64,000 nucleotides of DNA from Eriocheir sinensis (Eukaryota; Arthropoda; Malacostraca; Decapoda; Varunidae). The stretch lies in assembly GCF_024679095.1 (NCBI RefSeq), contig NC_066529.1, positions 4,980,366 to 5,044,365 of the forward strand, written 5' to 3'. This document shows positions 22,209 to 35,320 of this stretch, in pieces (positions within the stretch are counted from its first letter, which is position 1; each line of letters starts with the position of its first letter). A program made the position numbers and the translations under genes. The notes beneath the pieces are model-generated. The model did not search any database and was not told the origin of the DNA. It saw nothing but the letters and a program-made list of their open reading frames with translations.

Positions 22209-22469
22209 TCATCTAGTTTTTGTCTCCGTCCCTGTTTTTGCTCTGATTCACGTTTTCTTTTCCTCTCTCTCAGGTCCATTCTCTCTCACCTTCGCCGCGG
22301 CACCCACGTTCCTACACCTACCACTCCTCCGTGTCTCTTCTAAAGGTTCCCGATATTTCACGATCTCTACACTGGAAGATTGCCGAGGTTGAAATAAATT
22401 GAGACAAATGAGCGGTATTGACTTCCTCCAAAGACTGTCTTATACGTGGCTCCCAAATGACATCTCAAG

Positions 22470-22660
22470 CCTGTGTGAGGGAAGGAGAACGGGGGAAGAA
22501 GAAGGGGGAAGTGAGGGAGAGAGAAGGGGATTAAGAGGAGATAGGGAACGTGGGTGGGAGATGGGGAGATGTGTTGGGAGGGGAAGAGGAAAGAGAAGGG
22601 AAGAGGAGGAGGAGGAGGAGGAGGAGGAGAGGGTTAGTGAGTGGGCTTGATGCTGGCCAA
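22470..22660. repeat. Purine-rich tract with (GGA)n core
   Basis: GGA triplets at 22600-22629 inside a G+A-rich block. Confidence 0.9.
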
Positions 22661-23038
22661 GGCGACGAAGAATGGAGAGTAAGAATGAATGAAGGAAAGA
22701 AAGACGAGACAAATTTATGGACTGCAGTGATAAAAGACGATAAAAATAGAGGTCACTTTGTCATTTTCTTCCCCTATTCAGCTTTGGGGATAAATGAGAT
22801 TGTTGTGTCGGGTCTTGGAATAGGATGAAAAGGAAAGGCAGATGAACGATAATGTGTTAAATGAGCAAGACAGAAAAGACAAAGAAAGAAAAGAAGGAAG
22901 GAAGGAAGGAAGGGAGGGAAGAGGAGGAAGAGACGAAGAAAAAACAAAACAAAGAAAACAACAAAAAATGGAAGGGTGAAAGATTATCAGGTAAATGTTT
23001 TTGGTATTTATTGAACCCCAAGAGATCATTTTGTACTG
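22661..23038. other. A/G-rich sequence, nothing recognised
   Basis: (GGAA)n-like stretch at 22893-22925. No gene. Confidence 0.5.
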
Positions 23039-23275
23039 TAATGTGAAAAGTTATATATAAATGCTCCTTCTCCATTCGATTTAGCGCTCTTTGTAGAAAA
23101 CCTTGAAACACGATGACAGGAGAGATGGCCTTGTAGGATCGTCGAGTTAATGTTATGAGAAAAGTTATGATGGTGTTCTTTCTCCGTTCTTTTATGGAAA
23201 TATTGAATACTTCTGTGTCGTATATCCTGGAAACATGAATAGATAAGAACGTGTGATATCAAGTTAATGCTGGAA
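23039..23275. repeat. Very diverged tandem repeat, ~110-114 bp
   Basis: TAATGT(TAT)GAGAAAAGTTAT, then CTCC(A/G)TTC, then CTTGAAACA/CTGGAAACATGA, then TCGAGT/TCAAGT recur in order with TAATG at 23039, 23149 and 23263. Confidence 0.5.
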
Positions 23276-23321
23276 ATACGTAAGTTAGTGCTTTCAAAAC
23301 ATATCAATAAGTACTGCAATG

Positions 23322-23342
23322 AAAAAAAAAAAAAAAAAAAAA
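23322..23342. repeat. Poly(A) run
   Basis: 21 A residues. It could be the tail of an unrecognised retroposon. Confidence 0.9.
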
Positions 23343-23462
23343 CGAGTCCTTGTCCTTGCTCTCTCAAGTTATCGGAAAAAGAATATACAATAGACGTGTA
23401 CATGGGCGACATTGACAACCAAAAAACGTGAAGGCTGCATAATACAAACAATAACAACACTA

Positions 23463-23665
23463 TGCTTCACCTGTCTCTTTGTGCTAAGGAAACAAGTGGC
23501 TGAGATGAACGAGCGAGAGGCGGCAATACAGAGACGCAAAAATGAGGAACACTAACAAATAACGCGACCTCTGGATAAATCAAATACTAATACCAGAACT
23601 TCTCACCTGTCTCTTTGTGCTTAGAAGACAAGTGTGTGAGAAGAAGGAGAGCACGAAATGGCAAT
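23463..23665. repeat. Tandem duplication, ~136-bp unit
   Basis: CACCTGTCTCTTTGTGCT at 23468 recurs at 23604. In both copies ACAAGTG, a GAGA-rich segment and GGCAATA follow. Confidence 0.75.
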
Positions 23666-23759
23666 ATCAACCTACCATAAGTATACGTGAAGAAGACAAA
23701 CAGAGGATATGCAATAGTACACATGTGGATCATCTTACAGTAACAATCATTCCGCGTGT

Positions 23760-24002
23760 CTGCTAATGCTAAGAAGGCGGGGGGGGAGGAGGTGTGGCGG
23801 GAGGTGTGGCAAGGAGCGATATACATTCTAGCGGCGATTTACGAGGCGCCGTCGCTCGTAAACTCCCCGGGAAAGAGTCTGCTATCGCTCACCATGTTTA
23901 CCTGGGCGGCGGCGGTGCGTTGCGTTCCCAGGTATGGTCTTACCTGCCTCGGCCCTTGTTGGCGTATACCGATCACTGTTATCTACTGCTCCCCGTAATT
24001 TT
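23760..24002. other. CpG-rich stretch with hairpin
   Basis: TTTACGAG (23838) and CTCGTAAA (23855) form an 8-bp perfect stem around GCGCCGTCG. An ATG at 23894 opens a short frame ending at a donor-like CCCAG|GTATGG (23931/23932). No protein recognised. Confidence 0.4.
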
Positions 24003-24370
24003 CCCTTCTCTTCCTCCTCTTCTTCTTCTTCTTCTTGCTTCTCCTCCTCCTCCTCCTTCTCCTTCTCCTACTCGTGCTCGTCCTCCTCCTCATTCTCCTC
24101 CTATTCTTCATTTTCTTGTTCCTCCTCCTCCTACTTTGCTTTTTTTCTACTTTATCTTTTTTTGTCATTGTTAATCTTTCTCTCCTCTTCCTTTTCATAC
24201 TAGCTTTCCTTCTCCTCGTCCTCCTATATTATTCCTCTTCTTTTTCTTTTCCTCTTCCTCATTCTCTTTCTGCTACTATTCCATCTCTTCTTCTTCTTCT
24301 ATCTCCTCCTCTTCCACCTTGTCCTCCAACTCCTCCTCCACTTCCTACTTTATCTCCGTTTTCACCTCCT
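24003..24370. repeat. Pyrimidine-rich (TCC/TTC)n tract
   Basis: Near-continuous C+T with TCC and TTC triplets. Leu, Ser and Pro runs in the plus-strand frames are compositional. Confidence 0.9.
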
Positions 24371-24459
24371 CCTCCTGAACCTTTTTGATATCCTTGAGTC
24401 ACTTTAAACCGCGCGTCGATGAGGGAATAGCGGCGGCCGTGTGGGAACATAAACTGAGG

Positions 24460-25124
24460 TATGTATGAGGCTGTCCCATTTTACCGGCAGGCGCTCACGT
24501 TGCGTTGTTGCACCGTCCTGCCTGTTTGAGGTGGCCATGATTTTGCAGCGTCTTAGTTCGAATCTATTTATGAATCCATCTATCTATCCACCTACTCGCT
24601 TACATACTTACCAAAATATATCTAACTATTTTATTTCGCTTTATCAATGGAATGCGTTATATCTACCTATGTCTAAGGCTACTCAAGTACTTATCCACCT
24701 GTAATTTGTTATTCTAGTGTTAATATACTTACAATCTACGGGTTATTTAAGATCGATAAATCTCCATCCCTATCTTTATCTACTTTACTGTTTGCATCTG
24801 TGTCATCCTTAACAATTTAATCATACTGTGTTATCCCACTTAAGGACATTAAACTCTCCAAAGTCCTACATTAATTAATTTTGTTCTCGTCTTGTGCCTC
24901 ACGTTTTAGTCTAGATATAAATGATCCATATGTTGTAATATCAACACGCCATCTCGTAAACGGCTTTCCCTTGGGTCTAATTATATGATCTATTTCCCAG
25001 TCTGCCACTCCTGCAGTCTACTTGGTGTCCTGTCGCCAGCTTATACGTCCCCACCATTGACATTAATAGTATGTACAATTATGCATCTTTGTATCTATTT
25101 GCAATTCCATTTACATAATTATAA
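24460..25124. other. AT-rich unique sequence
   Basis: Contains degenerate TATC/TACC steps at 24570-24690. Nothing recognised. Confidence 0.5.
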
Positions 25125-25397
25125 GGATTCGAATCCCCACGCTACCACTTCGGATTTTTCAGTCACCGCCGAGTGGCCTAAACTACCCACATGCTGTCCT
25201 GAAGACCACTCATCAACCAGGACTCTAAAAGAAACCGTCCAAGTGAATAAAAAATGAGTTCCGGGGAGCAGCATGAGCCAAGTATAACTGGTGCCACTAT
25301 AAAAATTGCCTGCGCCATAAAGGGCTTGGGCCGACCATCAGCTAGGCCCTTGAAGAAAGCCTACCGGCGCTATAGGCTAATGTAAAAAAAAAAAAAA
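25125..25397 (+). mobile_element. 5'-truncated tRNA-related SINE with poly(A)
   Basis: It starts inside a tRNA-like B-box/T-arm sequence, GGATTCGAATCCCCACGC (25130), followed by TACCACTTCGGATTTTTCAG. The body includes CCGAGTGGCCTAAACTACCC, GCAGCATGAGCCAAGTATAA and CGCCATAAAGGGCTTGGGCC, and ends GCGCTATAGGCTAATGT with a run of A (25383-25397). No A box is visible upstream, so the head is missing. I recognise the body from memory as a common decapod SINE. No clear target-site duplication. Confidence 0.65.
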
Positions 25398-26319
<922 letters not shown>

Positions 26320-26378
26320 GGGTGTTCATTTTAATACGCATTCAATTAAAGCGGAGTGACTGGATAGAAAAAGGGTGT

Positions 26379-26379
<1 letters not shown>

Positions 26380-26425
<46 letters not shown>
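26380..26425. repeat. (GT)n microsatellite
   Basis: 46 bp, followed by a run of nine G. Confidence 0.97.
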
Positions 26426-26427
<2 letters not shown>

Positions 26428-26429
26428 GG

Positions 26430-26996
26430 GGGGGGGCTATGGTCGAGCGTCTCAGTTTTATACACTCTACTACTAAATTCTCTCATCTTTTTTTTCCTCC
26501 TTTAAGCCGAGTCTTTCTACTTCCACTTTAATTATATGACCCAGATTGAATTACAGCGTCAAAGTAAAGGCAAAAAGGATCTGTCCGGCACACTAACGAG
26601 CACGGGCCAACCACGAGTGTCCTTCAAAATACAGACCACACAAACACACGCACACACACAAACAAACAAACAAACAAAAAACAATAAAAAAAGACCAATC
26701 ACTATACATAAAAAGGTGATGATGTTTAGCTCGTGAGGAAAAATAGAAAAAAATAAACATGAAAACTTTGTGCAATAACGATGAAAACAGGGGGACCGGC
26801 GGGGCATATTTTTTTTCCTGCCCGTGAATAGAAAAGTGAATGGCGCGTGAGGAATATATGACGGGGCGGCGGTACGCGTAGAGGACAGGTAGATTTATCC
26901 CGCTTGTCAGGGGGTGAGGTAATAACCGAGTGTGTGGGGGGGGGAGGGGGGGAGGCGATGTGGGGGGATGGGGGAGACTGTGAGGGGAGGGGGAAG

Positions 26997-26998
<2 letters not shown>
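26430..26998. other. Unique sequence with (CAAA)n and G-rich end
   Basis: (CAAA)n at 26658-26680. 26934-26998 is G-dominated with several G runs. Confidence 0.5.

Positions 26999-27059
<61 letters not shown>
26999..27059. repeat. (GT)n microsatellite
   Basis: 61 bp, compound with the next (GA)n. Confidence 0.97.
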
Positions 27060-27061
<2 letters not shown>

Positions 27062-27065
27062 CGAG

Positions 27066-27174
<109 letters not shown>

Positions 27175-27312
27175 TACCTGTCTATTTAATTTCAGGACTC
27201 TCTGGATATTAATTTAACTCGACGTAAAAAGCGTGTCAGAATGTTTCGTTATAAAAGAAGAGAATCTCACTACGGTACACGACATGTATTTTAGGTGCAT
27301 CTTTATGTTTGC

Positions 27313-27315
<3 letters not shown>

Positions 27316-27355
<40 letters not shown>
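27316..27355. repeat. (CT)n microsatellite
   Basis: 40 bp. Confidence 0.96.
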
Positions 27356-27357
<2 letters not shown>

Positions 27358-27360
<3 letters not shown>

Positions 27361-27433
27361 CTATCTATCTATCTATCTATCTAACATCAGTAGTTGTCCA
27401 TCAGTCATGTGTGTGTGTGTGTGTGTGTGTGTG
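27358..27433. repeat. (TATC)n and (GT)n
   Basis: TATC units 27359-27383; GT run 27409-27433. Confidence 0.93.
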
Positions 27434-27573
27434 CGCTGTGCGTAATTAATTCAGGTTTCTGACAATTCACGGACATATTTATTTGCTTGACTTTAATATT
27501 CTTACATTTTTTTAAATCAAAACGTTCATATCCTGGTTAGTCAGATTCCTGATTATCTGCTCTGAGACATAAC

Positions 27574-27610
27574 ACGCACACACACACGCAAACGCACACC
27601 CACACACCCA

Positions 27611-27662
<52 letters not shown>
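27574..27662. repeat. Imperfect to pure (CA)n
   Basis: Interrupted CACACC/CGCA up to 27615, pure to 27662. Confidence 0.95.
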
Positions 27663-27664
<2 letters not shown>

Positions 27665-27699
27665 AGTCAAAGGGCATCGCAAACATACAATTTTATCAC

Positions 27700-27930
27700 A
27701 TCTGGAAATAACAAGACCGCAGTAATGAAAAGACGCATGAAAGGAGTCAGAAATAACACTAATATAGTTCACCTCTTGACTTTTCGCGCGACACGCCACG
27801 GCGGAGACACACACGCAGCGCCGCCCGCCCGAGGGAAGAGCAAACTGACTCACTTTCATCGCTCAGAAAGATAACAAGACCCGAGAAGGAAAAGCCGCCA
27901 GAGAGTCAGAAATTGCACTCAAATAAAATA
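27700..27930. repeat. Diverged tandem duplication, ~162 bp
   Basis: ATAACAAGACC at about 27708 and 27871. Each is followed by an A/G-rich block and GAGTCAGAAAT(A/T)(A/G)CACT. Confidence 0.55.
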
Positions 27931-29114
<1,184 letters not shown>

Positions 29115-29149
29115 TCTTATAACTTTTGCTTTATGACCTCCTGTATCTT

Positions 29150-29151
<2 letters not shown>

Positions 29152-29188
<37 letters not shown>
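29152..29188. repeat. (CT)n microsatellite
   Basis: 37 bp. Confidence 0.96.
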
Positions 29189-29191
<3 letters not shown>

Positions 29192-29708
29192 ATCAATCTC
29201 TCTGCGTCTTCTAACTCTCCCTTTCTTCGATATTCTTCCGAAGTAAAAATCTTGATTCATTGGCCGCAACGTTATTCAGTGTTCCGACCCCGCAACTTTA
29301 TGGTCCTTCGGCTTCCTCTCTGAACACGAGTTTTATTTTTACGTCTTCGGTTAACTCTTTTTGTGGTGAGTCTATATCAGTTTTCCCATTGTTCTTTTCA
29401 GGGTTCAGCTTTCGACGCATGGCAACTATTCAATCTTTGTTGCTTTGTGATTGTATTTTCATCTGACTCCATTTAAACTTTTTTCACGTCTCTCGTCTTT
29501 TTATCTGACTGCCAGTTGGATTTCTGTCTTCGTGTGAGTTTGCTTATATGTCTTTCCTTGTGTCTGTTTTCTTCCACCAGTATTTCTCTTACCGAGGTTC
29601 ATTGCTCTTAAGTAGCGCCGCAATGTGGTTTTAGAGGGGCCTCGGTGGGCAGTGTTGTTGTGTTTTTATGATATCTTTGTAGATGTGTGATATCTAAATT
29701 AACATTTT
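29189..29708. other. Unique sequence, nothing recognised
   Basis: T-rich. No convincing frames. Confidence 0.5.
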
Positions 29709-29937
29709 ATTATTGCCGGAAAAGTTGGAAAGTTTCGTTTAGTCGGCGCAACGTCTGTGGTCATATGCCGGAGAGAGACAAGAGGAGAATGAATTATAGG
29801 AGAAGGGAACAGATCCTAGGAGACGGGACACAACCCCCGATTAATACCTGGTACCCATTCACTCCTGAGTGGACAGGGGCGTAGGGTATCGCAAAAGCCG
29901 CCTAAATTTTTCCACTCCGCCCATTATTGCCGGAAAA
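29709..29937 (-). mobile_element. SINE fragment with perfect 15-bp target-site duplication
   Basis: ATTATTGCCGGAAAA occurs exactly at 29709-29723 and 29923-29937, flanking a 199-bp insert (29724-29922). The insert contains GTCGGCGCAACGTCTGTGGT, GGGACACAACCCCCGATTAA, TACCTGGTACCCATTCACTC and TTTTTCCACTCCGCCC. In decapod copies I remember, the last block continues into a tRNA-like CGGGAATCGAACCC. Its absence suggests a 5'-truncated element in minus orientation. It has no coding capacity. Mobilisation by a LINE reverse transcriptase is inferred from the truncation and the 15-bp duplication. Confidence 0.8.
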
Positions 29938-29939
29938 AA

Positions 29940-31384
29940 AGATCATTCTGTTCTTGTATGTTTCCTCTGTTAACGAGACTATAAATAAAAAAGGTTCAAT
30001 TCAGGGCAAATTCCTTTACCTCAAGCATGATTCTAATGCCAGAGGCCGGTGAGAAATAAAGGGAAAATCTGACTTTGTTGACGTTCAGTGAATGAGCAAA
30101 CACTCGCACGTAAAGAGATTGCACTCAGAGACCTTTACACTAGTATTTGCAACTTACGTGTGTGGCTGATTCCTCGTCACACACCAAACATCTTTTTACC
30201 ACACGGCGCAAACATGTGGAAGGAGGCGAGGCAGGGGAAGGCGGAAGGAAGGAAGGGAAGGTAGCTAATACTGTTTTTAGTACATAATATAGACCGAAAC
30301 ATGTTAGATGCGGTGTCAGATACGAAATATACTTCATCTGTAACTCCTATTGAATCACTCGACTGACAAAGTAAATAATGCTATCCATATTACTGACCTT
30401 TAGCAACGTACACATTCTAATTGATAACTGTACACACCATAATAACAAAGAAGCATGAGAGTAGAATATTTGGTCAAGCATTTTAGTGAAGAGTTTGGGG
30501 GAAATATCATATGTGGAGACGGTCTTTTTTTTTCTTTCTTTCTTCATTCTTTTACTTATTCTATGTTCCAATATTTACCATGTTTTTATCTCGCTATTCT
30601 CGTGTGGCAAATATTGTTATCCATTGGTATTCTTGGTAAGCTCACATCCTTTATGTATTTCTTATCCTTATCTCAGAGTTGGTTAATCGTGTTACTATTT
30701 TTACTTATTTTTTCTTATTTATTTATAGAACAAATATTATTTTTTATAACTAACTCCCGATTCTCTTTTTCTCATTTATTTTATCCTTAAACATTTCTTA
30801 TAGCCTTTTGGCACAACCCACGCCTTGAGGTCTCCAATATATATTCTTCTTCCAAGCCATTTCCTTTTATCTCTCCTTAATCTCCTATCTTTAACATCCT
30901 GCTCGGCCAATCCTAACCTCGACCCAACTCTCTTATTCTTACCCTTCCATGTTTCTAGCTTTCCCATTCACCTCTCAACCTCATAACAGCCTTTCCATAT
31001 TCCTACAACCAACCTAATCCTCTTCACATCCCCAATCAACCTTCTTACCTTTTTCATCTGTCTTTCTATATATTAAAACTGAGCTTCCAACATTTAACCC
31101 AATCCCGACTTTCCCAGGTTAACTCCATGCCTAGATCGTAAGGAAGCACTAATCACCCTTTTAATCAACCACTATATCACCCCAGATCCACCCTGACCTT
31201 ACCCTAACCCTGTTACTTTTCCCATCTGCCCCCCTAAACGCCTACTGACTCCCTATCCACCGCTGCCACACATTAAATCACGAAAGAAAGGTATTGTGAA
31301 TCTCTCTTGTAAATCACATTATTGCGGCTACATAAATCCTGCCGCCGACACAGACCACTAACCCTTCCTTCCCTGCTGCCCCTC
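29940..31384. other. Unique sequence, nothing recognised
   Basis: T-rich with hydrophobic chance frames (30455-30790, plus) and a pyrimidine-rich end from 30790. No splice-supported frame or element identified. Confidence 0.5.
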
Positions 31385-32133
31385 CCTTTGTCTAGCTCCT
31401 TGGCCTCTTTATTTTTCCCGCCCTTTCCCTCTTCCCTTCCCACTTCCTATTCTGCCTTTTAATTCCTCATTTACTTCATGTTTTCACTTTCAATCTCTTT
31501 CCTGCACCTGTTTCTTCCCTTTCCTCTCCTCCCGTTGTCTATCCACTTGGACTCATACTTATCTCTCATCTCCCTTTACCTGCCCCCTTTCCTGCCCTTT
31601 CCACTTCCTATCCTCCCTTTGTCCTCCTCCTTTGATTCATGTTTTCTCTTCTGACCCATTTCTTACCTCCCTTCTTTCCCATTCCTCCCCTCTCATTGCC
31701 TAGCTCCTTGCTCTCTGATATTTCCCTTCCCTTCCTTTTCCTGCCCTCTTTCCTTGCCTTTCCACTTTCAATCCTGCCTTTGTCTTCCTACGTTGATTCA
31801 TATTTTCTCTTCCCTTCCCTTTCTTTCTGCCCTTCCTTGTTTTTCCTCTCCTATGTCATTCTTCCTTCTTTGCCTCTTTCTTTCCCTTTCCTGCTATCTT
31901 TTCTCCTTCCCCCGACTAGTTTTTTTTCCGTCTCTTCTTTTCCTTTTCCTTCCCTTTCCTTCTCTTCCTACTCTGTCTTTTTTCTCTCCACTTCCTTCCT
32001 CCTCCTACCAGCACTTTGTCTTCCTTCTTTCGGTCATATTTTCCCTTCCCTTCCTTTTCCTGTCCTCCTTCCTCTCCCCTCCCTTCCCCTCTTTCATCTG
32101 CCTCCCTTCTCTGGCACTCGTTTTTCCTCTCTT

Positions 32134-32136
<3 letters not shown>
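31385..32136. repeat. Pyrimidine-rich diverged tandem array, ~146-161 bp
   Basis: TGTCTAGCTCCTTGG (31390), TGTCTATCCACTTGG (31536) and TGCCTAGCTCCTTG (31697) are spaced 146 and 161. Each is followed by TTCCTGCCC(T)TTTCC, CACTTYC(T/A)AT and GATTCATNTTTTCTCTTC-type blocks. C+T bias gives long Ser/Leu/Pro/Phe frames on the plus strand. Confidence 0.65.

Positions 32137-32195
<59 letters not shown>
32137..32195. repeat. (CT)n microsatellite
   Basis: 59 bp. Confidence 0.97.
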
Positions 32196-32197
<2 letters not shown>

Positions 32198-32334
32198 CCC
32201 CCGCACAACTTTAGTTTCCCGTACTTTGTATTCCCTTCTCACTCCTCTTCCTCTTCCTCTTCCTCTTATTCCTCCTCTCTCAAACACACACTTGTTCTTA
32301 ATGACCTCCTCTCTTAAACAAAACGGAAACAAAT

Positions 32335-32335
<1 letters not shown>

Positions 32336-32394
<59 letters not shown>
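32336..32394. repeat. (CA)n microsatellite
   Basis: 59 bp. Confidence 0.97.
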
Positions 32395-32396
<2 letters not shown>

Positions 32397-32465
32397 CGAA
32401 CTTACAAGAGAAAAAATATGGTCATGCACAGCCAAACTTGTAGCGAACATGAATCGGAAGAAAGA

Positions 32466-32497
32466 GGGGGGGGGGAGGGGGGGAGCGAGAGCGAGCG

Positions 32498-32566
<69 letters not shown>
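32466..32566. repeat. G run and (GA)n microsatellite
   Basis: G-rich 32466-32484, GAGC units, then pure GA 32501-32566. Confidence 0.96.
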
Positions 32567-32569
<3 letters not shown>

Positions 32570-32768
32570 GGAGGGGATTCTTAAGTAGATTAAATTTTTA
32601 TGCGAGTACGTAAGAAATTGACTCACAAAAAAAAAGAGTAACATTATTTTTCGGGCGAGTGAAACTTCATAGGACAGACAAACGTATTCAAATATTATGC
32701 CAATGCAATGAAGAAAGGTGTTCATCCAGTTTAACCTGTTTTCTTCCTTGATATACATTACATAATCC

Positions 32769-32770
<2 letters not shown>

Positions 32771-32839
<69 letters not shown>
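32771..32839. repeat. (GT)n microsatellite
   Basis: 69 bp. Confidence 0.97.
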
Positions 32840-32841
<2 letters not shown>

Positions 32842-33327
32842 TGCGTGTGTACCAGTAAGTATTATAAAATTAGAAGCCAAGAAGTATGAAGTATTGCAGG
32901 ACTAAGAAGTATTGTAGAGAGATGAAAAAAGAAAGATGGGAAAGATATAGTAACGAATGAAAGAAGCGCACGAAAGAATAATAACAAACAAATACGACGA
33001 ACAAAATAAACAGAAGAAAAATATTAAACGTGAAGCAAAAGGCGGCAAGTGTAAAAATAGTGAACGCAAAAAAATAACGAAGGAGAGAGGGGGGAAAAAA
33101 TGTAAGAAAAATTGAATGCAGGTGGGAAACAGCATGGGAATTCAGGCTGACGAAGTTAATAAAGAAACTAATGATATGGGCAGGGGAAGAAACCACTATT
33201 GGGGCGCTGTTTATAATCAAGTTTTTCCCCGCCTCATTGACCCTGCGCTTCCCACCGTGTACCTCTTGCTGACATGTCTATTTAAATATATACTCTCTAT
33301 CGACATATCAGTTTCTCTTAAAAATTT

Positions 33328-33495
33328 TCACATGTCACAATGGAAGCGTTTTGAACTTTCTTTATCACGGAGCTTTTGAGCACATAACTTCTGAGTAGAG
33401 GAAAGATATGGCTGCCAGAAGTTCGAGTTATGAAGCAAGTAAATATATATATGTAGGAAAAAAAATTGAATGTGTAAAAAAGTTATGTAGTAGAG
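33328..33495. repeat. Local segmental repeat, copy 1
   Basis: Begins TCACATGTCACAATGGAAGC and includes TTTATCACGGAGCTTTTGAG, CTGCCAGAAGTT and GTGTAAAAAAGTTATGTAGT. Copy 2 starts at 34593 in the same orientation. Confidence 0.85.
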
Positions 33496-33766
33496 TTATG
33501 GCTGTCTTCAGGAAGGGAAATTTCGTATATTGTCATCATTTATTATTAACATGCTATTTTTTTTTATATATTATTATTTAAACGTTCTATCATTCAATTT
33601 TTTTCATTTTTTTTCATTTATCATCAATATATTTTTTTTACGTCCGTCCGTTCGTTATTCCCTTCCCAATCTTCATTCTTTAAACAATATTTCTTAGGCT
33701 TTCAGTAAATCGTCCATCTGAAGTTATCCTCCAAATTGGTCATCCAGAGAAGACACGTCTCGTACG
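33496..33766. other. AT-rich spacer
   Basis: T-rich runs; nothing recognised. Confidence 0.5.
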
Positions 33767-33874
33767 TCGGTATCAATAAAACACACACAAATAAACAACA
33801 AACAAAATCGGTATCAATAAATCGGTATCAATAAATCGGTATCAATAAATCACACAAATAAACAACAAACAAAA
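33767..33874. repeat. 14-bp units within a duplicated block
   Basis: TCGGTATCAATAAA occurs at 33767, 33808, 33822 and 33836. The CACAAATAAACAACAAACAA segment follows the first and the last copy, so a 14-bp unit was multiplied inside a ~40-bp duplication. Confidence 0.9.
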
Positions 33875-34132
33875 TCGAACACTCAAAACGGACTTAATGC
33901 ATAAAAGCACTAACAGCCACACTCGACAATAACATGGGCAACAAAAAGATAAAGAAACTAAAGGAAATGACATGATGATAAAGCAAGAGGAAGAGACGCG
34001 TAACTTAGAAGCGAAAGCAGCTGATGAAACAACAGTACAAAAACATTATCTAAACACTAGCCATAAAAAAAGAAATCAGATAGCATTAAATTATGTTTGA
34101 AACTCTATGGACTTGATTATATGAAGTGGGAG

Positions 34133-34220
34133 TTTTTTTTTTTGTTTTTTTTTACAATAAAGGAGACGGCTCAAGGCCAACAGAAAGAGTGCAGAAAAAA
34201 GCCCGCTACTCACCGCTCGC
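34133..34220 (+). mobile_element. SINE-like family 2, partial copy
   Basis: T-rich head, ACAATAAAGGAGACGGCTCA, A-rich middle and AAAAGCCCGCTACTCACCGC. It ends before the GGTGGCCGAAA block. Confidence 0.7.
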
Positions 34221-34592
34221 TAATGTGAATGTGAACACGTTTAAAAATAGCTAAAGAACATCACCAAATCCGAAAAAAGGAAACGAAAAACAACACAGGT
34301 GACAAAGTATTAAACACGTATAAAAAAACAACTTACAGAGCATTACAAAATAATAATAGAAGAAAAAAAGGAAGGACGAAAAGCAGTATGAGTGGCAAAG
34401 TACTCAAACTAAAAAACTACGTCGTACAAAACAACATAATACCACACCAAAGGGAGTAAGAAGCGCAATAAAAAGAAATCCCTAAGTGGCGGGGCACCGG
34501 GTGAGAGGAGGAGAGAGGGATCAGGGGCGAGCAAGAGGATTGCCTACACTCCCGGGGGATAACAAGGGCTTGGCCGGCGAATTTGATCCTAT
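34221..34592. other. A-rich unique sequence
   Basis: Nothing recognised. Confidence 0.5.
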
Positions 34593-34815
34593 TCACATGT
34601 CACAATGGAAGCGTTTTGAACTTTCTTTATCACGGAACTTTTGAGCACATAACTTTTGAGTAGAGGAAAGAGATGACTGCCAGAAGTTGTAGAGAAGGAA
34701 AATTCAATGTGTAAAAAAGTTATGTACTAGAAACATTGATGAAAAATAAGCAAGTAAGTATATATGTAGGGAAGGAAACTTCATTGTGTAAAAGTTATGT
34801 AGTGGAAACATTGAT
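34593..34815. repeat. Local segmental repeat, copy 2 with internal re-duplication
   Basis: Starts with the same TCACATGTCACAATGGAAGC as 33328. The ATTCAATGTGTAAAAAAGTTATGTA segment (34700) is followed by a second, shortened version at 34782. A faint third echo (GCCAGCAATTCAAGTTAAGAA) occurs at 34996. Confidence 0.85.
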
Positions 34816-35122
34816 AGAAAATAACAATAAAAAAAGGTGATACTAAAGCACAGTTCGGAATACAGAAAAGGAGATCTGGGAAAAAAAGTATATGTAAGAG
34901 GATATGCTGAAAAAAAAAAAATCACAGGTACAAAAATCACACACAAAAAAAAGATTGATACGAAACTTTTTGGAAATAAAATAAAAGGATAGGTGCCAGC
35001 AATTCAAGTTAAGAAATTAAATATATATGTATACAAAATTAAAAAAAGAAACAGCAAGATATTACGAAACAAGAGTACTAGATATACGAGCATAAAAAAA
35101 TAAGACATAATAATAACGTCGA

Positions 35123-35232
35123 TTTTTTTTTTACAACAAAGGAGAAAACTCAAGGGCACAAAAAACGAAACAACAATAAAAAAAGCCCCTTACTCGCCGC
35201 TCCTAAAAAGAACCAAAAGAGGTGGCCGAAAG
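35123..35232 (+). mobile_element. SINE-like family 2 copy
   Basis: T run, ACAACAAAGGAGAAAACTCA, AGGGCACAAAA, A-rich middle, AAAGCCCCTTACTCGCCGCT, then AGAGGTGGCCGAAAG. Confidence 0.75.
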
Positions 35233-35320
35233 CAAACTTGTAGAGATATAAAAAAAAATAATAAGCTCGAGAAAACATGAAGAAAAAAGAAAATTCCACA
35301 TATAAAAAGAGGAAAATAAT

